In this document: one piece after another, positions 8,964-16,952 of the stretch
Numbering within the stretch: the first letter of the stretch is position 1
How the letters are laid out: each line of letters opens with the position of its first letter
Assembly (NCBI RefSeq): GCF_029433255.1
Contig: NZ_JAQTHU010000001.1
Coordinates: 1,798,001-1,862,000 of the forward strand
DNA from: Lactobacillus sp. ESL0791
GTDB taxonomy: Bacteria > Bacillota > Bacilli > Lactobacillales > Lactobacillaceae
DNA length: 64,000 bases
Direction of reading: 5' to 3'
Position numbers and translations under genes: made by a program
Notes under the pieces: generated by a model
Told to the model about the DNA's origin: nothing
The model's database searches: none
What the model saw: the letters and a program-made list of their open reading frames with translations, nothing else

Positions 8964-10466
8964 TTAATCTTTTTTGTTTTTAATCACAAATTTGTGACCA
9001 CCGCCATTGCCGCGCCGACCATGGCCATAACGATTACCACTATCACGGCGACCGCTGCGATAATTTCCACGGCCACGGCTGCCATTCCGACTGCTGCGAC
9101 CGCGATATCCGCCATGACCGCCACTGCGGCGGCCGTTACCCTTATACGGCAACGGTTTTTCCGAACTGATCTTAACCTCCACATCAGAAGAATCCTTAGC
9201 CAGATTTTTCAAAAAGGCGGAAACTAGATCAAGGGCTGAATAATTTTCCAGCAAGTCATTAGCATCCTTGGTGTACTTGGTCAAGTCATCCTTCATCAGG
9301 TCTTCAATCTTAGACTTAGCCAGTTTCAGCTGACCATGAAGTGCCTCATCATCAGTTGGCGGAAGGAGCGGTGTCATCTTTTTCTTGGTTAACTGCTCAA
9401 TTGTGCGCATGTAGCCAATTTCATTCGGAGTGACAAAAGTTACCGAAATTCCGTTTTGACCAGCACGCCCCGTACGGCCAATCCGGTGAACATATGAATC
9501 CGGATCCTGCGGGATATCGTAGTTATAAACATGGGTTACACCCGAAATATCTAGGCCCCGAGCAGCAACATCAGTTGCCACCAAAATATCCAGTTTACCA
9601 GCACGGAATCGTTTCAAAACACTCATTCGCCGGTCCTGTGACAAGTCACCATGAATTCCGGCTGAATTGTAGCCGCGTGCCTGCAAGCCGCGGTTGACTT
9701 CGTCGACGCGGCGCTTAGTTCGGACAAAAACTAGCGCCAGATCTGGCCCTTCAACATCAATCAGGCGACACATAATATCAAATTTTTCCGAATCCTTGGC
9801 CCGAACAAAATACTGGTCAATCAGATCCGCGGTCAATTCTTTGGCCTTAATCCGGACAATCTCCGGATCATGCATAAACTTTTCGCTGATGCGCAAGATC
9901 GGTTGCGGCATGGTTGCACTGAAGAGCAGGGTCTGCTTGCGGTTTTTCACATAGCCCAAAATGCTTTCAATATCCTTGATAAAGCCCATGTCCAGCATTT
10001 CATCAGCTTCGTCCAAAACTATTGTATTAACGTTCTCAAGATTGATCGTCTTGCGCTTAAGGTGATCAAGCAGGCGTCCGGGGGTGCCAACTAAAATGGC
10101 CGGTACATGGTGTTTAAGCGAGCGAATCTGCCGACCAATATCGGCACCACCGTAAACAACCTGTACCCGGGCCTTTTCATCACGGCCTAGGCGGAAAAGT
10201 TCCTCTTGGGTTTGAATCGCCAATTCACGCGTCGGTTCAAGTATCAAAGCTTGAATCGTCTTGCTGTGTTTATCCAGGTTTTGTAAAATCGGCAGCGAAA
10301 AAGCAGCTGTTTTACCAGTACCCGTTTGTGCCTGGCCGATCACATCCTTACCGGCTAAAGCAAGAGGAATTGTCTGTTCCTGGATCGGCGTTGCTTCCTC
10401 AAAGCCCGATCGTTTAATTGCTTTTAACAGCTCATCATTTAATCCTAATTCCGAAAATTTCACCAA
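8964..10466 (-). CDS. cshA: DEAD-box RNA helicase CshA
   Basis: The ATP-dependent RNA helicase serves RNA turnover and cold growth. Motifs in order: Q motif (ATPIQEQTIP, about residue 26), AQTGTGKT, PTRELA, GTPGRLLDH, VLDEADEML, SAT, and the helicase-C ARGLD and HRIGRTGRAG motifs. Residues from about 440 onward form a Gly/Arg-rich RGG-type tail ending in lysines, suited to RNA binding. Length (500) is at the family norm. The gene is seven bases after murF, so the two may be cotranscribed, and a terminator follows. Confidence 0.95.
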   Translation of the reverse strand: MVKFSELGLNDELLKAIKRSGFEEATPIQEQTIPLALAGKDVIGQAQTGTGKTAAFSLPILQNLDKHSKTIQALILEPTRELAIQTQEELFRLGRDEKARVQVVYGGADIGRQIRSLKHHVPAILVGTPGRLLDHLKRKTINLENVNTIVLDEADEMLDMGFIKDIESILGYVKNRKQTLLFSATMPQPILRISEKFMHDPEIVRIKAKELTADLIDQYFVRAKDSEKFDIMCRLIDVEGPDLALVFVRTKRRVDEVNRGLQARGYNSAGIHGDLSQDRRMSVLKRFRAGKLDILVATDVAARGLDISGVTHVYNYDIPQDPDSYVHRIGRTGRAGQNGISVTFVTPNEIGYMRTIEQLTKKKMTPLLPPTDDEALHGQLKLAKSKIEDLMKDDLTKYTKDANDLLENYSALDLVSAFLKNLAKDSSDVEVKISSEKPLPYKGNGRRSGGHGGYRGRSSRNGSRGRGNYRSGRRDSGNRYGHGRRGNGGGHKFVIKNKKD

Positions 10467-10472
10467 ATTCTC

Positions 10473-11840
10473 CTATCTAAGCCGCTCAACTACTTGTTCC
10501 AGGTGCATCCCGTGTGAGCCCTTTAAAACCACGATGTCGTCCGGCTTAATATCATTCTTTAAATCATCAATCATGCGTTGCATGTGATCTTGTCCGTAAT
10601 AATGCAATTGTGCAGGGGCATATTTACCCTGTAAAGCATCATATAAATTCTTCATTTGCGTTCCCAGCAAATAAACTTCGTTAATCACCTGGGGATCAAG
10701 GCAATCAGTCAGGCCCGCATGTAAACTTGCCGACCGTTCGCCTAGTTCAAGCATATCGCCCAAAACAGCAATTCGACGACCGCCAGCTGGCACCCGAATT
10801 TGCCCAAAACTGGTAATAACGGCGCGTACAGCAGTGGGGTTGGAGTTATAAACATCACTCATGATATCTTCACCCACATCGCCTTTTTCCCATTCCATTC
10901 TGTTGGCCGTAGGAGCAAAATCGGCCAGAGCATTGGCAATTTCTTCATCAGTTTCCCCGAAATAACGGCCAACTGATAATGCTGCCATCGCATTAGAAAC
11001 GTTGTGCTTGCCAATCATCGGAATCATAAATTTCTGCTTTGAGCCGTTTATCCAGAAGCTGGCATGGTGCTTATAACTGCGAAATTTTGTGGCGTAAACA
11101 GTGTCACTTTCACTAAAACCAAAAGTTGCCTGATCCTGTTCAAGCTTTGCTGCCCGTTCTCTTAAAAGCGGCTCGTCACCGTTATAAATCAATTCGCCGT
11201 CTTCTTGCAAGAAATCCGTAATTTCCATTTTTGCATCTGCAATATGCGCCCGGCTGCCCAAAAACTCAATATGTGCTTCACCAATCATGGTGATCACAGT
11301 CACATCAGGATGCGTTAACTCACTCAAATGGTGGAGTTGGCCCGCATGATCCATCCCCATTTCCAAAACCAAGATTTCCGTATTGGGTTTCATTTCCAAA
11401 ATTGTCAGCGGCACACCAATCTCATTATTAAAATTGGCTTCGGTCTTATGAACATTGAAGCGTTTGGTTAAGACGGCCGCCGTCATGTCCTTGGTTGTCG
11501 TCTTGCCGTTTGAGCCGGTAATGCCGACAACCGTTGGATTTACCTTGCCCAAATAATATTTGGCTAAAGCCTGCATTGCCATTAGCGGATCGTCAACTTC
11601 AATCACCGCAATTTTTTCAGGTTTATTTGGGTGCCCCTTCTCCCATAAAGTGGCGGCAGCACCATTATTAATTGCACTAACAATAAAATCATGCCCATCT
11701 CTTTCACCTTTTAAAGGTATAAAGAGGCCGCCTTCTTTAATTTTTCTAGAGTCAAAGGCAACAGAAGTAATAATTGTTTCACTGTTACCCGAACAAGTTG
11801 CACCAAGTGCCTTGGCAATTTCTGCCAGTTGCATTTTCAT
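10473..11840 (-). CDS. murF: UDP-MurNAc-tripeptide-D-Ala-D-Ala ligase MurF
   Basis: MurF adds D-Ala-D-Ala to the UDP-MurNAc tripeptide in the cytoplasm. The Mur ligase ATP motif GITGSNGKTTTKDM is at about residue 107, followed by NFNNEIGVPLT, EMGMDHAGQ and the DVYNSNP motif (about 328), which distinguish MurF. The first ATG of MKMQL is used because AGGAG sits nine bases upstream. D-Ala for its substrate depends on the neighbouring alr. The length of 455 residues is normal. Confidence 0.95.
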   Translation of the reverse strand: MKMQLAEIAKALGATCSGNSETIITSVAFDSRKIKEGGLFIPLKGERDGHDFIVSAINNGAAATLWEKGHPNKPEKIAVIEVDDPLMAMQALAKYYLGKVNPTVVGITGSNGKTTTKDMTAAVLTKRFNVHKTEANFNNEIGVPLTILEMKPNTEILVLEMGMDHAGQLHHLSELTHPDVTVITMIGEAHIEFLGSRAHIADAKMEITDFLQEDGELIYNGDEPLLRERAAKLEQDQATFGFSESDTVYATKFRSYKHHASFWINGSKQKFMIPMIGKHNVSNAMAALSVGRYFGETDEEIANALADFAPTANRMEWEKGDVGEDIMSDVYNSNPTAVRAVITSFGQIRVPAGGRRIAVLGDMLELGERSASLHAGLTDCLDPQVINEVYLLGTQMKNLYDALQGKYAPAQLHYYGQDHMQRMIDDLKNDIKPDDIVVLKGSHGMHLEQVVERLR

Positions 11841-11926
11841 TTATATCTACTCCTAAAATACAAATTCATAATACAGCAGTAATTATACTTGCTTTTACTA
11901 CCTGCGACAAAGTAATCGCTTGTTGC

Positions 11927-11955
11927 GAAAAAAAGCAGCCCCAATGGGACTGCTT
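11927..11955 (-). terminator. Terminator after rpmE2
   Basis: AAGCAG pairs with CTGCTT and CCC with GGG in a compact hairpin; the minus strand continues with seven Ts. It lies 18 bases after the L31 stop. Confidence 0.8.
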
Positions 11956-11972
11956 CCACCAGATCAAAGGTA

Positions 11973-12221
11973 TTACTTGTTGTTCATGCCATATTTCTTG
12001 TTGAATCTCTCGATCCGGCCATCTGCTTGAGCAAACTTCTGTTTGCCAGTATAGAATGGGTGGGAATCTGAAGAAATTTCAACCCGAATTAATGGGTAAG
12101 TCTTACCTTCATAATCTACTGTTTCCTTTGCTGTCAAAGTTGAACCAGCTAAGAATTTAGCACCTGTAGCCGAGTCCATAAAGACAACTTGTTGGTAATC
12201 TGGATGTATACCTTGTTTCAT
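11973..12221 (-). CDS. rpmE2: Ribosomal protein bL31, type B (zinc-free)
   Basis: The protein of the large subunit has 82 residues and carries the type B signature [10 protein letters not shown]. No CxxC zinc ribbon is present, so this is the C-minus form usually favoured under zinc limitation, although lactobacilli often have it as their only L31. It is a single-gene unit with RBS AAAGGAG, an upstream hairpin and its own terminator. Confidence 0.96.
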   Translation of the reverse strand: MKQGIHPDYQQVVFMDSATGAKFLAGSTLTAKETVDYEGKTYPLIRVEISSDSHPFYTGKQKFAQADGRIERFNKKYGMNNK

Positions 12222-12238
12222 ATTATTACTCCTTTGCC

Positions 12239-12258
12239 ATAACCGTCTTTCAGGTTAT
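12239..12258 (-). ncRNA. Candidate L31 leader hairpin
   Basis: ATAACC and GGTTAT form a six-base stem with an eight-base loop just upstream of the rpmE2 ribosome site. L31 leaders for autogenous control have been described in Firmicutes; whether this hairpin fits that model cannot be decided by eye. Confidence 0.35.
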
Positions 12259-12325
12259 AGATTAACCGATTAACGTTTATTACTCTACCATCTTCAAGCA
12301 ATCTTTTCAAGTCTTTTTGACCAAG

Positions 12326-12859
12326 CTAATCATCATACTTAGCAGCTAAGTCAGGTAAATGCTTGTGGTTCTCCGAAATTAATTTGAGATTCTTATTACT
12401 GGCCTGCCAGCGATTTTGAAATTTCAATTTCTTGTCATTATCAGTCACCAGTTCAATTTTCATAACACCAAAAACACTGAGCGCTTTTTTAGCAGTAACT
12501 TGTTTGATGCTTTCTTTCGGAATAAACAAGTTTTTCCCCGAAAAACCACTCATTAAATTCAAGCCCAAAAGTAAGATACCATCATCTTTAAAGCACATAA
12601 TAAACCACTTAGCCGTTAATGAAGCTAACCCACCGACTATCGGGCCGCCGAAAAAATTACCGGCCACTGTCCGCTTAATGGGTGAGCCCTGCTGAACGAT
12701 CACAAAATCATCTTCCGCAACGGGAAAACCCATCCGCTTTTCATAGGACATGATTTTTTCATCGGAATATGCACCCTTAGGCTTTTCCGCTTCTAAGTTA
12801 TATTTCGTCTCAAGGTCTTGCCTGCTTGTTTCTTCTGAACTCGTTTCGCTCATCATCAT
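12326..12859 (-). CDS. Hypothetical protein with PH/GRAM-like middle domain
   Basis: The function is not recognised. The 177-residue protein has an acidic Ser/Glu-rich N-terminus (1-40), a hydrophobic stretch with GGPIVGGLASL at about 70-90, and a beta-rich part at about 90-165 (LFIPKESIKQVTAKK, IELVTDNDKKLKFQNRW) that resembles bacterial PH/GRAM domains. Three ATGs start in tandem; AAGGA suits the second or third best, so the true start may be one or two codons later. It stands alone between rpmE2 and ribokinase. Possibly a membrane-associated cytoplasmic protein. Confidence 0.65.
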   Translation of the reverse strand: MMMSETSSEETSRQDLETKYNLEAEKPKGAYSDEKIMSYEKRMGFPVAEDDFVIVQQGSPIKRTVAGNFFGGPIVGGLASLTAKWFIMCFKDDGILLLGLNLMSGFSGKNLFIPKESIKQVTAKKALSVFGVMKIELVTDNDKKLKFQNRWQASNKNLKLISENHKHLPDLAAKYDD

Positions 12860-12939
12860 ATTTCCTTATCTTGTTATTAATATTAGTCATAAGTATACAT
12901 TAATTATACTCCTGATAAAGAATAAAATTATATCAAATA

Positions 12940-13854
12940 TTATTTAATTTGCTCAACTTCTTTTTTGTACGGAATGGATGGCTGCGCACCATAGCTCTGA
13001 ACGGTCAGTGATGAAGCCTTGTTGGCAAAGTTAATTGCTGCCTTCAAGTTAGAAAAATCCGGTTTGAGTTGACTGACCATGGCCCCGATAAAAGTATCAC
13101 CGGCAGCAGTTGTATCAACTGCTTTAACCTTGTATGCCGGCACCAATGCAGATTGCCCCGCGAAATCATAAAAAGCTCCTTTGGCCCCAATCGTGATAAT
13201 CACAGCTGAAACACCCAAGGCATGCAGTTTATCTGCCGCTTGTTTAGCACTGGCTAAATCTGTAACGTGCACCCCGGTGATCGTTTCGGCTTCGGTTTCA
13301 TTAGGTGTGATCATGTCGGTCACTTCCAGCAATTCCTGCGGAATTTCTTTAATTGCGGGAGCTGGATTTAAAATGGTTTTTATTCCCTTCTCATGGGCAA
13401 TCTGAAAACCCCTGAGCGTTGCCGCAAGCGGTGTTTCAAACTGAGCAAGCACAAAATCACTACTATTTATTAAGTCGGCATTCTGTGCAACATCATCAAC
13501 CGTAAAATCGTAATTGGCGCCAGAATAAAGCGTGATCGAATTTTGCCCCACATCATCAACCGTGATAAAGGCTTGACCCGTTGATTCATCTTTGATTGTC
13601 TGAATACCGGAAATATTAATTCCTTCATCTTTAAGTAAGTTCAGCATCTGTTTGCCCGGCAAGTCGTTGCCGACCGCCCCGATAAAATTCGTCCGGGTTC
13701 CGCAGCGAGCAGCAGCCATCGCTTGATTGGCGCCTTTGCCCCCAGCAGCCGAATAATGCTCTTTGGCATGAATCGTTTCACCCGGCCTAACCATCCGTTC
13801 AACCCGTAAGTTGGTGTCAAGATTGATGCTTCCAATAATTGTCACAGTGTTCAT
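12940..13854 (-). CDS. rbsK: Ribokinase
   Basis: This PfkB-family kinase phosphorylates D-ribose to ribose 5-phosphate. Features: substrate-binding GGKGANQA near residue 39, GSINLDTNLRVE near the start, and the catalytic-base signature DTTAAGDTFIGA near residue 247. The 304-residue length is typical. AAAGGAG precedes the start. It lies about 170 bases downstream of deoC in the same direction, so nucleoside sugar salvage (ribose or deoxyribose) is the likely shared theme. A deoxyribokinase activity cannot be excluded. Confidence 0.9.
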   Translation of the reverse strand: MNTVTIIGSINLDTNLRVERMVRPGETIHAKEHYSAAGGKGANQAMAAARCGTRTNFIGAVGNDLPGKQMLNLLKDEGINISGIQTIKDESTGQAFITVDDVGQNSITLYSGANYDFTVDDVAQNADLINSSDFVLAQFETPLAATLRGFQIAHEKGIKTILNPAPAIKEIPQELLEVTDMITPNETEAETITGVHVTDLASAKQAADKLHALGVSAVIITIGAKGAFYDFAGQSALVPAYKVKAVDTTAAGDTFIGAMVSQLKPDFSNLKAAINFANKASSLTVQSYGAQPSIPYKKEVEQIK

Positions 13855-14026
13855 GATGTTGCTCCTTTAACTCTTTTATTTCTAGTGTAATTATCGCATC
13901 TTTAAATAGTAATTTAAACTTGAAAACTAGAAATTACGCAAAAAGAGTGTAATTTTCCTAGGCGAAAGTTAAATATTTTATTTCCCAGTCCACCTACTTT
14001 TTGAATCATAACCAACTGTCATACAA
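13855..14026. other. deoC-rbsK spacer
   Basis: Contains a weak 7-bp hairpin (AAATTAC/GTAATTT, about 13930-13955) and a possible minus-strand promoter for rbsK (TTTAAA, 17 bases, GATAAT). No gene is seen. Confidence 0.3.
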
Positions 14027-14677
14027 CTATTTTCCAATAATTGCCATACTGTGACTTACACCTAATCTTGTGGCTCCGGCGTTAATCATCTCTTGTGCTT
14101 CGCTAGCTGTGTGTATACCACCTGAAGCTTTAACCTGTGTATGCGTCCCCTTAACTGCGTCATACATTAACTCCACGCCATGAACGGTTGCACCTTCTGT
14201 TGAAAACCCTGTTGAACTTTTAACAAAATCTGCACCGGTTTTGGCAACAATCTTAGAAGCTTTTGTGATCTCATTATCTGTTAATAAACATGTCTCAATT
14301 ATAACTTTAACAATTTTATTCGAAGCGTGTCCCACATTAACTACAGCCTGAATATCTTCTTCAACTTTGTCGTAGTGACCTGATTTCATTTCACCAATAT
14401 TCATGACCATATCTATTTCATTTACACCATTTGCAATAGCATCCTCAGCTTCTAAAGTTTTTATTCTAGTAGTATTGGCACCCAACGGGAATCCTATTAC
14501 ACAAGCTGTAGAAATTTTTGTGCCCTTTAATGCCTCGCTTACTTTCTTCACCCAATATGGGTTTATCATAACGGCATGAAAATGATTATCAACAGCTTGC
14601 TGTATCACTTCATCAACTTGTTTTTCGGTAGCATCTGGTATTAATAATGTGTGATCTATATATTTACTTAGTTCCAT
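14027..14677 (-). CDS. deoC: Deoxyribose-phosphate aldolase
   Basis: DeoC cleaves 2-deoxyribose 5-phosphate to glyceraldehyde 3-phosphate and acetaldehyde. The 216-residue class I aldolase shows CVIGFPLGANT, the Schiff-base Lys in GADFVKSSTGF (about residue 150) and the second Lys in VKASGGI (about 180). The ATG at 14677 follows GGAG by six bases; an upstream TTG in frame is unlikely. A leader of roughly 150 bases separates it from a terminator, so it is probably its own unit or starts the deoC-rbsK pair. Confidence 0.95.
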   Translation of the reverse strand: MELSKYIDHTLLIPDATEKQVDEVIQQAVDNHFHAVMINPYWVKKVSEALKGTKISTACVIGFPLGANTTRIKTLEAEDAIANGVNEIDMVMNIGEMKSGHYDKVEEDIQAVVNVGHASNKIVKVIIETCLLTDNEITKASKIVAKTGADFVKSSTGFSTEGATVHGVELMYDAVKGTHTQVKASGGIHTASEAQEMINAGATRLGVSHSMAIIGK

Positions 14678-14832
14678 AATAAACTCCAAAAATATTTATT
14701 TTTATCTTTTCTTCAATTTTGCCATTGTATTTCCGACAATATTAGGCATCATTTCAAAGCCCTAAAATGATTACCACATAACACCTCCACTGAAAGTTTT
14801 TACTAAATTTGCTACTAATATTTACTTAAAAT
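14678..14832. other. Leader region upstream of deoC with short reading frames
   Basis: On the minus strand there is a strong ribosome site (GTGGAGGTGTT) before a three-codon frame ATG TGG TAA, and further down a 16-codon frame (MMPNIVGNTMAKLKKR, 14702-14752). These may be a leader peptide, remnants of a lost gene, or chance. No other gene is seen. Confidence 0.25.
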
Positions 14833-14876
14833 AAAAGGATTCTTGAGAAAAACTCAGAAATCCTTTTTTCTTTTTT
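14833..14876. terminator. Bidirectional terminator between the PTS operon and deoC
   Basis: A stem of about 14 bp with one mismatch (AAAAGGAT to ATCCTTTT plus inner TTGAG/CTCAG) around a five-base loop, with T runs on both sides. It ends the PTS-aldolase-kinase operon about 100 bases past the kinase gene. Confidence 0.75.
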
Positions 14877-14974
14877 AGTTGCAGAAACAACTAATTCAAT
14901 AATCAGAATATTTTTACTATCAAGTAAATTGCAAACCCATAATAAAAATTCAAAACAAATGAAATAGATTAGTT

Positions 14975-15580
14975 TTATTTAATCCATGACTTGATCTTCT
15001 CTATGGTCCCTGTATAATCAACTTTACTAAAATCAGAAACATTTAAAAATATCGTTTTTCCAAGTTTGAAATGAGCATAATCACGTTTTTGGTTGAATGC
15101 TTCAAATTCTTCTTTTGGTCTCTGAATATCAACTTTAGTCCTATCTTCTACAACGTCACCTTTATGATAATGATTCATAAGATATCCTAAATGACGTTCA
15201 GGATCTAAATCACGTTTCTTTTGACGTTCATACAAAATATTAAGATCAGCTCTTAAAGTAATAGTGATTATTTGAAAATTGTATTTTTCAGCTAATTTTT
15301 CTAAAGTATCATGTTGACGATAAGAAAAAGGATAATCACAAATAATTGATTTGCCCTGTTCCATCAAACTTTCGATACTCTTATAAAAAAGTTTATAGGC
15401 TTTCTCATCAAGTTCATTTTTTTCAGACTGATTATTAAACCCATACTCATCATACATACTTTCTTTAAAAACATCTATTGATGTTTCGTTAAAGCCAGGA
15501 ATCTCTTTTCTAATCAAATTATCAAAATATGTCTTTCCCGTCCCAGGGCTGCCAGCGAGAAGTAGCAGGGTTCTTTTCAA
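14975..15580 (-). CDS. P-loop small-molecule kinase (AAA_33/zeta-like fold), unassigned substrate
   Basis: This 201-residue protein has Walker A AGSPGTGKT at residues 8-16, an Asp (CDYPF, about 96) where such kinases keep a catalytic acid, and a lid-like ERQKKRDLDPERH stretch (about 137). It resembles zeta-toxin-like and shikimate-kinase-like small-molecule kinases, not PfkB or Pfk. The TTG at 15580 is used: GAGGG lies eight bases upstream, and the GTG three codons earlier would overlap that site. It lies 15 bases after the aldolase in the PTS operon, so phosphorylation of the imported sugar phosphate to a bisphosphate for the aldolase is a reasonable inference. The substrate is unknown. Confidence 0.7.
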   Translation of the reverse strand: MKRTLLLLAGSPGTGKTYFDNLIRKEIPGFNETSIDVFKESMYDEYGFNNQSEKNELDEKAYKLFYKSIESLMEQGKSIICDYPFSYRQHDTLEKLAEKYNFQIITITLRADLNILYERQKKRDLDPERHLGYLMNHYHKGDVVEDRTKVDIQRPKEEFEAFNQKRDYAHFKLGKTIFLNVSDFSKVDYTGTIEKIKSWIK

Positions 15581-15595
15581 TGAAAACACCCTCTA

Positions 15596-16435
15596 TTACT
15601 TATTCATAAATAATTCAATCTTATGTTTGATAATTTTATTAACTTCATCATTACACGGAATAATATTATTCCTCAAAGAATTATTAACTTCCGTTTCACC
15701 AAACATTTCTTTAGCCTTTTTAGTCCATGCTACCAAAATCTCAGTACCTACATTAAATTTTCTAATACCATTTTCAGTTAATCTATGATAATCTTCTTCT
15801 TTAACACCAGTACCACCATGAATAACCATTGGTCTATTCAGCTTTTTATGTAATTCTTCGATTAACGGAAAGTTCAACTTAGTCTTAGACTGAAATTGAC
15901 CATGATGAGTACCTACACCAACAGCTAACGCATCTACATCACATTCTTGTAAGAATTTAACAGCATCTTCTGGACGAGTATAATTTCCTTCTTTAACAGT
16001 AAATCCTTCTTCTGTACCACCAATGGTACCAATCTCGCCTTCCACAGACACTCCACGTGCATGAGCAAAGTCAACAACTCTCTTAGTCTTTTCAATATTT
16101 TCTTTAAATGAAAGTAGTGAACCATCAAACATTACCGAACTATAGCCAGCTGCAATTGCATCTTCAATATCCTTAATATCACGTGCATGGTCGAGGTGAA
16201 GAACTACGTCAACAGCTTCATTAGTTGCCATACTCTTACATACCGCAACAAAATTAGACATACCCACGTAGCGTGCAGTAGCGACAGATGTTTGAATAAC
16301 TACTGGCGCTCCTTCTTCATGAGCAGCCTCAATCATTGCTGGCACCATTTCTAAATTATGAGCATTGAATGCACCTACAGTGAAGTTATTATCTTCCGCA
16401 TCTTTCAATACTTCTTTTAAAGTTTTATAAGCCAT
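15596..16435 (-). CDS. Class II ketose-bisphosphate aldolase (Fba/GatY/KbaY family)
   Basis: This zinc aldolase has 279 residues and cleaves a ketose 1,6-bisphosphate to two trioses. Zinc ligands lie in LHLDHA (about residue 82), GVGTHHG (about 178) and VIHGGTG (about 206); EGEIGTIGG carries the catalytic glutamate region. The start ATGGCTTAT at 16435 follows AGGAG by six bases. It could cleave fructose-, tagatose- or sorbose-type bisphosphates. Placement behind an ascorbate-type PTS and ahead of a kinase argues for a dedicated catabolic enzyme rather than the glycolytic aldolase. Confidence 0.85.
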   Translation of the reverse strand: MAYKTLKEVLKDAEDNNFTVGAFNAHNLEMVPAMIEAAHEEGAPVVIQTSVATARYVGMSNFVAVCKSMATNEAVDVVLHLDHARDIKDIEDAIAAGYSSVMFDGSLLSFKENIEKTKRVVDFAHARGVSVEGEIGTIGGTEEGFTVKEGNYTRPEDAVKFLQECDVDALAVGVGTHHGQFQSKTKLNFPLIEELHKKLNRPMVIHGGTGVKEEDYHRLTENGIRKFNVGTEILVAWTKKAKEMFGETEVNNSLRNNIIPCNDEVNKIIKHKIELFMNK

Positions 16436-16497
16436 TTTTTCTCCTAGAGAGTTTTCTCTCAAAAATAAATTTAATTCTAAAATTATTAAGATCAGAA

Positions 16498-16938
16498 CTA
16501 TTTGGATCTCATGATTTTCTTTGACAAAGCTGTAAGGCTATCACTCTTGTTAAGCCATTTTTGAATCTCATCATTATCTTTGGCATATGAAGCTTGCTTG
16601 CGTTTTTCGTCATACAATGTAAGCAAACCATCGAAGGCTGGACCAAAATCTTCATTGCACTTAAGACTAGTCTCATATGCATTAATTGCTTCATCAATAT
16701 TGCCAATCCTTTGATAATCCTTGCCTAACTGAGTTAATACCTCCGCTTTCTTTTTACTAAAATCGTCTGATTCTGAATCAGCATTTTTTTCACTTTTAAT
16801 TTGATCGTTTAATTGCTTTATTTCTGATTCTATCTTTGATTTTTCTTCTTCTGATAATTTAGTCGCTGGATTTGCAGATCCTTTATTATTTGAATCCGGA
16901 TCCTTTGTAGACTTGAATAATTTTGACCAAAAAGACAT
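16498..16938 (-). CDS. Tetratricopeptide-repeat protein of the PTS operon
   Basis: The 146-residue cytoplasmic protein has a charged, low-complexity first half (residues 10-60, Ser/Asn/Glu/Lys) and one clear TPR at about residues 67-100 (LGKDYQRIGNIDEAINAYETSL), with a second degenerate helical pair after it. TPRs mediate protein-protein contacts; no enzyme motif is present. It sits between EIIC and the aldolase (14 bases after EIIC) and has its own ribosome site, GGGG. TPR proteins are not standard PTS operon members, so a role as adaptor or regulator of the PTS or aldolase is only inference. Confidence 0.7.
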   Translation of the reverse strand: MSFWSKLFKSTKDPDSNNKGSANPATKLSEEEKSKIESEIKQLNDQIKSEKNADSESDDFSKKKAEVLTQLGKDYQRIGNIDEAINAYETSLKCNEDFGPAFDGLLTLYDEKRKQASYAKDNDEIQKWLNKSDSLTALSKKIMRSK

Positions 16939-16952
16939 ATTACAACCCCACT

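Noticed and set aside
9127..9400. Repeat array in the cshA end, possible CRISPR or tandem repeat
   Set aside because: The repetition comes from Gly/Arg codons of the helicase tail (8964-9130) and has no regular spacer structure.
14702..14752. 16-codon frame upstream of deoC as a gene
   Set aside because: Weak ribosome site and no recognisable homology; kept only as part of the spacer description.
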